From Elysia marginata (Eukaryota > Mollusca > Gastropoda > Plakobranchidae): DNA of 21,004 bases. Positions 9,649 through 19,017 of this stretch are shown here, piece by piece. The DNA is taken from assembly GCA_019649035.1 (NCBI GenBank), contig BMAT01000154.1, positions 80,270 to 101,273 of the forward strand. Reading direction: 5' to 3'. Within the stretch, counting starts at the first letter, position 1. Each line of letters starts with the position of its first letter. Under the pieces are notes generated by a model that saw nothing but the letters and a program-made list of their open reading frames with translations, had not been told where the DNA came from and did not search any database. Made by a program: the position numbers and the translations under genes.

Positions 9649-12096
9649 CTAAAAATCTTGTTCAGCCTTCAAAGCAAGGTCAGAAATCTGCATGAGAAGC
9701 TCTTTGGTGCTGTCTTGGTTCTCAGCAAGCAGAGTGTCATTTCCATCTAGTAAAGGAGAGTTTAACAAAGTTCCATCTTCTGCCCAGTCACTATCATCAT
9801 TCAGGCTTGTCATGGAACCCATGTAGCTAGCTGTACCGAGAGAGTACTCAGACCCACTCTCAGAAAAACGGTCGGAACAATTCAGTTTAAAGTCTTGAAT
9901 GGCTTCATTGAGAGCAATAAGTTGATAGAAAAGTGATATGTCTAGGCTTCTTAGGTCCTTCTGAGGAATGTAAAACAAAAGTAAATGACATTAATTGCCT
10001 ATTTGTTCCTTTTTGTTCCTGGTCACCAATTCAAATAGACAAGTGTCACAATGTTTACAAGTTAACTTAATATACAGGGGAAAAACGCATTGTCTGTGCT
10101 TCCACAAATTAGATTTTCCTCAAATTATCTTTTTTATGTTAATACATATATATGAATAACAATTGAGCAAGACCAAAAATGTGGATCAACAACCTAAGTT
10201 GAGGGCCTCAATTTCAGACAATTTGGCCCAAAGTCGTAAACTGTCTTGAAGACTGAAGTGGGCATGATATTTTCTCTGAAAATATTGAATATATATTGTT
10301 ATTAAGAATTAAAAACAAAAACTATTTATAAAATTTATAGAACTTGCTTTAAAAATGATTAAACTGTACAGCTCTTTAGTCAAGTCCATACTACTCAATA
10401 AGTAATAATAACTGCGGTACATGGGCTCTAACAACAACAGAGGAAAAGTGACTTGACTCATTTCACCGCAGACAATTACGAAGAATCATAGAAATCCATT
10501 ATCCAACTAAAATTACAAATCAGTCACTGTACAAAAAGTGCTCAGAAACCCCACTCTCTCTCCAAATTTTAGAACTAAGGTGGAGGCTCTTTGGACACAT
10601 GCTAAGGCAAGATAACTCTATTCCAGCAAATCTGGCAATGCTTTATATTTCAACGAGAACTCAAATAGAGGCAGAGGAAGACCAACAACAACCCTCCCGA
10701 TAACCCTGAACAACGACCTGAAAAGACTGCAAAACAAAGAGGACCTGCACAAGCTGCAAACAATAGCATCGCAAAGACAGGAGTGGATCGCTTTCACCGC
10801 GGAAATAAAGAGGGCAGCCAAAGCTGCGAGGCCGGATGACCAAGCTAGCAGAAGGCACTAAGTCAAGTAAGTCATAGAACTTGCTTACTTTCAGAAACTG
10901 TTTTTAAAATTGAGTAGCCTGAAAATAACTTCTGTGTTGAAATTTCAACAAGGAGTTCTCAAATCGATTATGCACCATGTGTGAATTTTCGGCCATGATC
11001 TTTTTTCTGGAATCAGGCGTGAATTATATCACCCAGTGTTCTAGGCCATAGATGCCCTTTGTAAGTTGTTATTTACATTTCAAGCCAAAAATAAAAGCTT
11101 ATCTAAAAGATGGAAATATAAAATTGAAATAAAAATGTATTATGTGTAAAAGGTAAAAAGAAAACGGAATTTGTTACAATCAGCTGCACAAATTTGGAAA
11201 AAAAATAATAATTCAGTTACATATGCAGAACATTTATGTTTGAAATGGGTTTTGGTGAATGGGAGATTAATCATTAAAAAAGACATCATCAGATCCAGAA
11301 CTTGACCTGCCCAAGGCAAACATAATTTGAAGATCAACGATGATTGTGGTCGTGATGGACATATTATCGAATTGGGGAACAAGCTTGTAAACTTAGTTCC
11401 TGTTATTATAGTGCTAACTCGGAAGTTTGGTTATTGTCGTGTTAACTCGGAAGTTTGATGACCATAAAAACAGGACATACCTTGCAAATACCGGCGCAAT
11501 TTTGATAATTTAAGTTTATTTAAAAATCCTTTCAATAATCAAGTTGTAATTGTAAATATGGTTGTAACATTAAACATACGCCAAAGTACAGCACATTAAA
11601 TTAACTAAGTAACTTAATCAATTTGCTGTTTATTATTAAAAAAGAAATTGTAGATAGCTTAAAAGTTCCAACTTCATAACCTTTGCTTTTAATTACTTCA
11701 ATCTAAAATTATTTCAATTTGAAACAGGATTTATATAAGGACAATCATAGAAAATATTTTTTGAAGGATGCAGTACTTTTAATTTTTAAAAAATATACAC
11801 ACCATTTCTCTTTGAAGCTTTTCAAGAGAAGAGTTGAGTTTTTGAAATGTCTTTTGTAAAGTATTGTCCTTAGTGCCATCTGGCTCTACGTGTGAGACCA
11901 AGTTTTGGGCACTATTTAATTCCTCATCATTACTCTGATTTTGAGTTTGAGCAGAATAATTGATTTGGGATTTAGCTTCGGTGATATCAACTATTCGTTC
12001 ATGATCAAGTTCACTTTGTTGTGACGCTCCTTGGCTGATTAGGTGGGTGAAACATTCAGGAATTGGTGGATAATCACTGAGGAGAAGATTTTGCAT
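9649..12096 (-). CDS. LURAP1/LURAP1L-like leucine-rich adaptor, two exons
   Basis: Exon 1 is 12096-11803 (98 codons) and exon 2 is 9960-9649 (103 codons plus TAG). The 1842-base phase-0 intron starts GTGTGT and ends CCTCAG. The predicted 201-residue protein is close to vertebrate LURAP1 and LURAP1L (about 230-240). Residues 79-98 form a leucine-bearing helix (LNSSLEKLQREM). Across the splice, residues 90-122 match the vertebrate core without gaps: KDLRSLD, then QLIALNEAIQ, against YLRAID and QLVTLNEGIE. A serine-rich EYSLGT...GSMTSL segment (136-151) matches the SSQYSLTGG/WDSL region. Family knowledge: vertebrate LURAP1 bridges MRCK kinase and myosin-18A in lamellar actomyosin and can activate NF-kB. 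Residues 1-75 are not conserved and are polar. The start has A at -3. Function in this animal is inferred from the family; orthology to LURAP1 versus LURAP1L cannot be settled. Confidence 0.82.
10337..10886 (+). mobile_element. 5'-truncated non-LTR retrotransposon (RTE/CR1-like) with target-site duplication
   Basis: The insertion (10350-10873) is bracketed by perfect 13-base direct repeats ATAGAACTTGCTT (10337-10349, 10874-10886). Translation on the + strand gives the post-catalytic end of a LINE reverse transcriptase: LVKSILL, CGTWALTTTEE, SFHRRQLRRI, IHYPTKITN, LRWRLFGHMLRQD, then GRGRPTTTLPITLNNDLK, ending ARPDDQASRRH at the TAA (10859-10861). Frameshifts near 10400 and 10670 and a stop at 10449-10451 make it a pseudogene. 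Only 12 bases (GTCAAGTAAGTC) separate the stop from the 3' duplication; such a minimal repeat-like tail recalls RTE elements. It sits in the LURAP1-like intron, antisense to that gene. The exact clade is uncertain. Confidence 0.85.
11402..11460. repeat. Two-copy 28-bp tandem repeat
   Basis: TAACTCGGAAGTTTG occurs at 11415 and 11443 within two imperfect 28-bp units, in the LURAP1-like intron. The rest of that intron outside the LINE (9961-10336 and 10887-11802) shows no recognisable feature. Confidence 0.8.
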
Positions 12097-13560
12097 TGTT
12101 AATTTAGTCTGTCTTTTCTTTTGATAGCTTGGAATCTGGATCTATGACAGTTTATACTGAAACCCCTAAATATCTAGATCTAGTCTTTAGGTATTCTAGA
12201 TCAAGATACAGAGATTCTGGGTCTACTAGTCTACTTGATTTTGTTCATCTACATCTAGATCTATTAAGTTCTAGAATCTAGATTAGATTTTTAAAGTATA
12301 TATATCAAGATCAAGATCAGGCCCTAGGCCCAAGGGTTAAAACATTTGTTTCTCAGAATTCGAAATGAAAATCATCCGATGCTTGGCCTACAGCATCCTT
12401 CAGGCAGAGCAGCAATGCTCAAGATTTGCTTGTGATTCCCAGCGGTAGGCTAGCGATAAATCTAGCTGCTCTAAATGGAATGGACATTTTTAAGCATGTA
12501 CATGTAAATAAAGTGTTCACTCGCAGAGACTTTCATGTTGTACACAACGACTAGGGCTTGAGCCAAACAAGTAAATCAAGGCAAAGTGAGTTTCAAAATA
12601 ATTTTAAGAAGCACAATGTAGAATCTCTACAATTTTAATAATTGTTCAAACATCCTGTTCTTCTTATAAAATTATTCAGTTGTTCTATAAAGTATTTTAG
12701 ATATTCATCTTTTATTTTTCAATACACGTTACTTGAGGTTACTTTTTTTTATTTGACACTATGTAAACAAAAAGGCAAGTTTGCATTGTTTTGGTCTTTA
12801 CTTATAAAAGATGGACCGGAATGTTTAATTAAAATTAACGAACCGAAATAACATTGATCAAGTTGATCAGCTGCAGAAATGAGGATTTTAGAGAGGTTTT
12901 GAAAGAATTTGACCCGTTTGAGAACCTGGGCATATCTATGTAGATTTTAACTAGAAGTGTGACAAGCTGGTAGGCCTACCAGATTCAGAGAACCGAAATT
13001 CTCATGTTTCCTATTCTGCTCTTGGGGTTGGCCTGAGGTTAGATCTTTATTCGGGACTTGACCCACAACAAACGAGAGTGTCTACTCAAGGTACACACGC
13101 AATAATAATTACGTGTGTATGCATACTTAGATACTAGATCTAGATCTATTCTCTTAGAGTTTGCTATGTACATCTAATACATGTTCAGACCATTTATAAA
13201 GTTGGAGGGCTTTTTACAGACGAGTGGCATCCCATCTAAGCCGAACTTCATGGTACCAGATTCTATCTGATTTTTAATAATAAAAGGTTCTGAGCAATAA
13301 GATTGCTCATATAATTCTTACTGTCAAATATCAAACATTACTGACGAAACGAAGGGTAAATAAAAGTGATTCCTTATGGAAATAAATAGTGGCACCCCAG
13401 TGAGGTAATCCTGTCATATTATTGGTTTCCTCGCTATAGTATTACCCTTTCCTCAGCTTATTGCGATGTCTAGACCTTTTTTTTTAGATCAGATCTATCT
13501 CTCCCTCTGCTTCAAAGTTAATGCTGGGGGGAATAAACTAATGAAATTCTCTAGATGAAT
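12097..13560. other. Upstream region of the LURAP1-like gene, CTAGAT-rich
   Basis: This is the expected promoter side of the minus-strand gene. The 12155-12330 segment and 13130-13150 are dense in CTAGATC/AGATCTAG words, a low-complexity pattern common in gastropod genomes. No TATA box or initiator is convincing. Small perfect hairpins occur at 13092-13119 (TACACACG with CGTGTGTA) and near 13287-13305 (GAGCAAT with ATTGCTC). The segment at about 13379-13430 is a diverged relative of the repeat unit at 14585-14875. The + frame at 12642-12851 resembles no known protein. Confidence 0.4.
12155..12330. repeat. CTAGAT-rich low-complexity tract
   Basis: Repeated ATCTAGATCTAG, TCTAGATC and AGATCAAGATC words occur within 175 bases, just upstream of the LURAP1-like start codon. 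Such tracts are frequent in gastropod assemblies. Any regulatory role is unknown. Confidence 0.6.
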
Positions 13561-13769
13561 TTCTCATTGTTAAACCCAATTTACAGTCTGCATCTTTTAT
13601 TGCAGTCCATGATCTTAATTTTAATGCAGGCCATGTAGAACATTTTTATATCTGTATAAAAAACTCCGTTCTCTCAGTTTTGCCCCATTTCACAAGAATT
13701 TCTGATTTTGCGTTTCCTCATTTGGCAAGTTTAACTGTATATGAAATTGAAAGCACACCATTTTTATGT

Positions 13770-14450
13770 AAATTCCCCAGGACTCTCTAAGAGTCCAATC
13801 ATTTTTACATTGTACACACAGCCTCTTGCTCAAGTTTTAAAGAAATCAGGTATAATTGTACTATAAATCAAAACTTTTATGCAGATGATAGTAAGATGCC
13901 TACGGATGTCAACTATATTCAAATATTGATGATTGAGAAGTGGTTACATTATGTCAAACTATGAATAGATAGAATTTTAGCAACAAACTATATGCCCTTT
14001 TAACACAATTCTCTGGGCAAACAGCAAACTGCAAAGCCATCAGTTCAAATCCAGATTCATCTTGCCAAAGTAGTTAAAAACGTGTTTACATGCTAGATGA
14101 TGCTATGGATACGAAATCTTGCATCTGTACTTTGCTTAAAAGTCTGCATTTCCAAAACTACAAAATAGCCAACATCTGTCAGTGTCACTACATCACTCCT
14201 GAGGTGATAAAAAAACTTGCTCTATCTCTTGTTTTATCCAGGCTTGATTTCTATAATGCACTGCTGGCTGGCCTGCCAAAAACTCATCCCTGAAAGTAAC
14301 AAGTGATTGAAATTTAATGAAAACAATGCTGCCAGATCAATAAATCTAGATACAAGAGAAAAGTTCACAAGAACATGTCTTTCTTTTTAAAAGTGCTACA
14401 CATTGGGCCCCTGTTGAACAGCCTATGTAAAACTTTTCTATTGTAATGTT
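13770..14450 (+). pseudogene. Decayed LINE reverse transcriptase (CR1/Rex-like)
   Basis: In order on the + strand, over several shifted frames: PGLSKSPIIFTLY (decayed from PQGSVLGPILFTLY) then TQPLAQVLKKSG near 13770-13850; FYADDSK with the intact catalytic YADD at 13878-13889; MLDDAMD near 14090; LLKSLHFQNYKIANI; ITPEVIKKLALSLVLSRLDFYNALLAGLPK ending at 14280; then decayed words matching ITPVLKSLHWLPV about 14370-14430. The order and spacing are those of a CR1/Rex-type RT from domain 4 to the thumb. Multiple stops and frameshifts show it is long dead. The upstream endonuclease part is not visible, and no target-site duplication was found. Confidence 0.8.
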
Positions 14451-14584
14451 TTTGCCCCCTTTTATTTTATATTTTATTCTGTGCTATATTTAAACCCAAA
14501 GTATGACTAAAACGGAAATAAATTGAACCCTCTTAAACTTGGTATTTAAACAGGTTCAACCTCATAGTAAATATTACTAACAAA

Positions 14585-14875
14585 ATTAAGAGTAATGCAT
14601 ATATATGGAGATTTAAATTGTTTCTTTAAGAAGATTTAACAGTGACTTGCTGGTATGGAAATTCTCCTGTCACTTTGTAGTTAGGCACCCAAAATAAAAC
14701 CAAGCCAGTTTATTTTAGTATACTCTCACTATTAGCAAATTTGAGAGTAATGAAGATTTTGATTGTTTCTTTTAGAAGATAAATAGTGGCACCCTGGTAT
14801 GGAAATTCTCCCGTCACTTTGTAGTTGGGCACTCAAAATGTAACCAAGCCGGTTTTTTTTTTTTAGTAGACTCAT
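14585..14875. repeat. Two-copy duplication, about 150-bp unit
   Basis: Two direct copies share GAGTAATG, ATTGTTTCTTT.AGAAGAT, CTGGTATGGAAATTCTCC.G, TCACTTTGTAGTT.GGCAC and AACCAAGCC.GTTT. Starts are near 14590 and 14744; spacing is 144-155 bp depending on the landmark. A third, more diverged relative lies at about 13379-13430 (AAATAAATAGTGGCACCCC). The T run at 14850-14863 ends the second copy. Origin unknown; possibly part of an unclassified transposon. Confidence 0.75.
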
Positions 14876-15149
14876 GTTTAATGTCATTCAGCCATCATTT
14901 TGTGTATGATGAATTACATCCTAAACTTTCAATATACACCAGAAAAGTTTATAGCATGTTCAAAAATTTGTAAAGTTACTGTAAGGTATAATTCTATTCC
15001 AGCTCTAAGAGGACAAACAAAACAAGTAAGCTATTACTATTAGCCTTATGATTTCATCTGACAAAAGAATAAAGTATAAAACAGTAACATAAATGGTTCC
15101 ACTACTCATAATGAAAAAAGCAATAGTATTAATAATTTTAGCAGAGAAT
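14876..15149. other. Spacer, nothing recognised
   Basis: AT-rich sequence with no repeat or coding signal that I can identify. Confidence 0.4.
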
Positions 15150-15503
15150 GTATATTTTTTTTATTTATTTATTTTATACACTATATTAATCCCTTTCGGG
15201 AAATTTGGCTTCTTTACTCAGCGTAACTGTGTTGCCACAGAGCAGGGCCACTAATGCCCCAGCAGACCAATGTATTTATTGAAGGCCACTTTTTAACCCA
15301 TAATATGCCGAGAGTTGTAGGCGCATATATCACAAATTCAAGAATTGCCCCTAGCTGGGTACAGGTCGGTGGACTGGGGAAAGTTAGGGTAAATTTCTTT
15401 CCCAAGGCAATTGCAACATCCCATGTTTGGGAATGGAACCCGCCACCTCCAGATCTTGAGTTGGACACACTAACAACTCTGCACCGCTGCTCTATGTAAT
15501 GAT
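15150..15503 (-). mobile_element. tRNA-derived SINE, minus strand
   Basis: Read on the minus strand, it starts with a tRNA-like head: an A-box-like TAGAGCAGCGG near 15485-15495, then CCAACTCAAGATCTGGAGG, and a B box GGTTCCATTCC at 15440-15430. A central body follows (GGGAAAG, ACTTTCCCCAGTCCACC, GTACCCAGCTAGGGGC). It ends with a TAAATAAATAAA tail at 15150-15175. The overlapping frames of 81 and 103 codons are by-products. A clear target-site duplication was not found. It lies about 0.7 kb upstream of the SAM-like gene start. Confidence 0.75.
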
Positions 15504-16058
15504 GATACTGAATAAAAAAGAACAAAAATATAGAAAGTGGGTGTTAAAAATAAATTAAATAACCTAAAGAAAGGACTTTTGTTGAAAAAAAAAGAAAGAG
15601 GTGATAGGGAAGTGGCCCGTGGTATCTGAATTACTTTGTGAATGAAATAATGTCAGCATTCATAATGACAAAATAAAAAGAAAAATGAGAATTATCTGAT
15701 AAAGATGAGAATTTACTAGTTACTTGCAAAAAAAGAGTGCAACTAAATGTATAGCCTAGATCAGGAACTATTTGAGAAAGATCAAAATCAACTTAAAGAA
15801 AGATTTTAATAAAGATTTAAACCTTTGAATTTGATAGAAAATGTCAAGTTTGAAAGTCAGTGCAAGTTGACTTATTTTGTGTGAGAGCTTCCGATTTTTT
15901 TTTGGATAAAATCTCAATGAAAGATTTTTTTTTTAAAATTTGTTTGTCAGGTTATTTAGTAGACTTACGGTCTTGATATATTCTAAGGCTCTGAAACTTA
16001 TAGACAACCTTTCTGTGTAAAATTTTAAGAGTGCCTTTCTTTTATTTGTCTTTGCCAG
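15504..16058. other. Upstream flank or 5' intron of the SAM-like gene
   Basis: AT-rich, with no coding similarity. It ends in a pyrimidine-rich acceptor CTTTTATTTGTCTTTGCCAG at 16039-16058, which suggests the downstream leader is spliced to a 5' exon not identified here. Confidence 0.4.
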
Positions 16059-16188
16059 GTTGTGATTCTCAGGGGATCTCTCTTACCTGCAAAACCATGG
16101 CCTGGATTTTACCTTTGAGAGGAATCTGACAAAGTAAATTGCACATCAATTTGATTCACACTTTATCATTGAACTCAGAACAGCAGTC
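16059..16188 (+). promoter_or_regulatory. Candidate 5' leader with a 10-codon uORF
   Basis: Between the putative acceptor and the main start codon there is one upstream ATG at 16097 in strong context (AACCATGG). It opens a frame of 10 codons (MAWILPLRGI) stopping with TGA at 16127-16129, out of frame with the main start at 16189. If the leader is transcribed as drawn, this uORF could lower translation of the main frame. An in-frame TAA just upstream of 16189 supports that start. Inference only; no transcript evidence. Confidence 0.4.
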
Positions 16189-18643
16189 ATGGATCATACT
16201 GGTACCCCCGCATTAAGGGGAAAGCAGTGTCTTTTCTTCGTGGTTATTTGTTTTATATGTGTAGGGGCTTTGCTCCACTACAGGGCAACTAAGACAGACA
16301 GTGCTATGGTCTCTGAGTGGCTAACTCGCAACAGCCTGGGTTACATCAGTGATGTTGTGATTCAAGCAGGTAAGATGAAGGGCTTTGATTTTTCTTGTAA
16401 ATTTACAGTGGACAGTTTGAAAATGATTCTAAGTGATATAATAAAATGATGCTTTTGTTTTGTTTTTTAACTTTTCCACCAGACAGTGGATTTTCACAGA
16501 CAAATTAGCTATTTTACCTAGATTTTTAAAAAGTTTTTGGATGCAGGTTTTTGTGTTGACAAATTTCTGCGTCCTTGATTTGCCAATTCTTCTTCACATC
16601 AAATCATCTTAAATTCATCTTGTTGGAGAATCACCATATATATAGGAGAGAGCATTTATACTAAATAAGACTTGCTATTTTTCAGATGTTTTTTTGAAAA
16701 CTTTTTTGACAAATATGTCATAATGTGTCATATTTACCTAAATCCTTAAAACAGAACATTAACTTAATCATTAACTTTTAACTGGTTAGGATCATTATGT
16801 ACAATAAAGAATTTTCTTTATGTTTGGACTGCTAACTTGTTGAAATAAAAAAAATAATGTTCAAATACCTGAACAATAGAAAAAAAATTACTTGGCAAGC
16901 TATTCAGGTTTTTCAGTTGGGTAAATGGCAGGTTAAATTAGGTGGGGAGGGTGGAGGGAACTTGGATACTACAAAATTATGATGATCTTATGTGACTTTT
17001 ATTTATCCCTTTCTTTCAGGAAGTGCAAACTTAGGTGGGGCTCTCAGTGCAGTAAAGAATGTCAAGAAGAACAAAAAATTGTCCAAATCTCTGAGCAGGG
17101 AACAGCACAAGCTGTTAGAGAAAGCTGTGGATCGGCTTGAGCAAGAGCTTGAGCTGGAGATGTGGTTGAAAGCTAATCACTTTGGCTACTGCACAGAGCT
17201 GTGAGTGAAAAGATGGCCAGTGTCTTCTCTAAGATCCATTAAGTTATAATTCAATTTGGGACCCCATGGGATCAAGATTTAACCTCAAATTATCAAAAAT
17301 TTTAATCATTGGTGTTAAACACTACCTGAAAAAAATATGTCTGTAATCTGTTTATATAGATTGCATCAATTAAATATTCAAATCATCCAGTTTTATGTTA
17401 TATGGCCTCTATTCATGGCTGGGAACATTCATGCCTTTAAGATACAGCCTAAACTTTCTTAGAAAGTAGAGTCAAAATAACACCAAAGGCCCTCTTTTTC
17501 AAAAACATACTACTGGACCCTCATAGATAGGGCTCCCATCCCTGCTTTCATATTTTTTGTTAGATGGCTATTCCCAGCCCTGTCCACCAATTGCGCTTCA
17601 AGTATTGATAGGTTTAAAGAGTATAAAGCGTATCTTGATAAATGGCCCTTTTAAATATCTTGAACTGGCTGTGGGAATGAAAGCTTGGAAGCTAGCTTTG
17701 TCTATACCATGGTATGCTACATGAATACTATATTGAGGAAAATTTAAAGCTTGGTAGATAACTCTGCAAGCTTAGGGGACATTAAATTACTAAAAGCATA
17801 GTATTTATTAATATCCATTAGTATATATCTGTTATTTCTTCAAAGGCTTTTGATGTTAATGTTTATTGTGAATGCAAAGTTCAAAACTTTATTGGAGCCT
17901 ACTAAACCTTAAAGTACAGTGAAATCCTGATAAAGTCAACACCTTGGGGCCTAAAAAATGTGTTGACTTAAAGCAAGAGTTGACTTTAAACATTATAAAG
18001 ATATAAAGAAATACAAAATGGGACTGCAAACAGTGTTTACTTTAAGCAAGAGTTTCCCTTAAAGGTGTTGACTTTAAGTGGATTCCACTGTATTAGGAAA
18101 AGTGTTGCTTGGCCTTTTTATCCTTTTGCCACTTTAGTTCCTAATTTTTATGATCAATGAAAAGTTCAAAACTTCACAGGATTTAGTAAACCTAACAATC
18201 TATCCGCACTTGCTTCAGTCCACCGAATTGGCTAAAAGCCGACCTTAAAATCTGTGAAAGCTATTATTTGAGTGCCCAACAGGCAGTCATACTGTAATGC
18301 TTTGAAATATGATTTGAATTTTCTCTGGTGTATATTGATCTGCTGAGGGAAAGATGTAAAGTCTTTAGTGGTGGAAAACTACAACCATTTTTTTCTTTTT
18401 TTATCATTCCGAACAGCTTAAAAAAGAAGGGCGTACTCAGCCTGCATGAGTTGTCTAGGAAGAGTGACGAGGAGCTTCAGGTGATGCTAGAACAAGGGGG
18501 TCTGCATGGGGATGACCCAGTTTTCTTCTCCCAGCTGGTCCGTCTGAGACTGGACCTGTCCTCAGGACATGCACTTTTCCCCAGCAAGGCTGTTCTGGCC
18601 CATGCAAACTCCAAGAGTAGCTACTCGAGTATCAAGCTTGTCT
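16189..18643 (+). CDS. Membrane-anchored protein with tandem SAM-like repeats, 5' part (three coding exons)
   Basis: Exons: 16189-16369, 17020-17200, 18417-18643. Introns are phase 1 and phase 2; donors are GTAAGA, GTGAGT and GTGAGT; acceptors are TTTCAG and AACAG. The frame stays open across both junctions and gives 196 residues, ending at a donor in phase 1, so the 3' part is missing. The start has G at -3 and +4. Residues 14-29 (CLFFVVICFICVGALL), after R10 and K12, form a signal anchor or signal peptide. Two similar segments follow: W44-L-T-R-N-S-L-G-Y52 and W109-L-K-A-N-H-F-G-Y117. The second continues GVLSLHELSRKSDEELQ and GLHGDDPVFFSQLVRLRL, matching the SAM fold pattern (WL..., then L..L...DL, G, L). 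SAM domains usually mediate protein-protein contacts. I do not recognise the gene, and SAM assignment is by pattern. Residues 168-196 are serine-rich. Confidence 0.75.
16370..17019 (+). other. Intron 1 of the SAM-like gene
   Basis: A GTAAGA...TTTCAG intron of 650 bases in phase 1. No repeat or embedded gene was recognised. Confidence 0.7.
17917..18090 (+). mobile_element. Pogo/Tigger-like MITE, full short copy
   Basis: A 174-bp element with TA on both flanks (17915-17916 and 18091-18092). It begins CAGTGAAATCCTGATAAAGT and ends TTTAAGTGGATTCCACTG. It is the fullest short copy in the window, with the TTGACTTAAAGCAAGAG segment that the 7695 copy lacks. It lies in intron 2 (17201-18416) of the SAM-like gene; the rest of that intron shows nothing recognisable. 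Confidence 0.9.
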
Positions 18644-18700
18644 GTGAGTATAAGAGTTGTTTTTTTTTAAGGGAAATTAAAAAAAGGTATAAGAAGATGT

Positions 18701-18860
18701 ACAGTGGAGTTAAAATACAGTCCAACCTGCCTTGCCAACCCCCTGTATTGACAACCACTTTTCTATGACTCCCTTGCATTTTAAAAAATATTTTCATGCT
18801 CTGCATGATGACCACCTTACCAATGAGATTGCTGGCAGGTTTTTCAGTTGACATTTTTCT
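18701..18860 (+). mobile_element. Fragment of a second pogo-like DNA transposon end
   Basis: TACAGTGGAGTT at 18700 and TACAGTCCAACCTGCC at 18717 are followed by spaced TTGCCAACC, TTGACAACCAC and ATGACCACC words up to about 18820. Such tandem ACGACCAC-like words are usual in the subterminal zone of Tigger-like elements whose CpG sites have decayed. No matching opposite end was identified. It lies just after the last visible exon of the SAM-like gene. Confidence 0.45.
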
Positions 18861-19017
18861 TTAAATCCCTTTTAAAAACTTCTCCAAGGGACAATTGTTG
18901 ATCAGACCTTGAACCAATTAGCTGCCCAGTCAAGACCTTCGACATGCCCCTCCTTCCTCGTCCCCACACCTCCTGGCTTGACGCCTTTATTTGTCTGCCT
19001 TTTTTTTTTGTGTCATC

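Noticed and set aside
10618-10858. Minus-strand open frames of 65-67 codons
   Set aside because: They are antisense shadows of the LINE reverse-transcriptase fragment, whose + strand translation is clearly recognisable.
15214-15525. Open frames of 81 and 103 codons on opposite strands
   Set aside because: Both lie within a tRNA-derived SINE (B box, body and A/T-rich tail visible).
18644-18768. Read-through of exon 3 of the SAM-like gene to a stop at 18768
   Set aside because: A consensus GTGAGT donor lies at 18644 and the downstream residues are lysine-rich low-complexity sequence from an intron. An alternative short isoform by intron retention cannot be excluded but is not supported.
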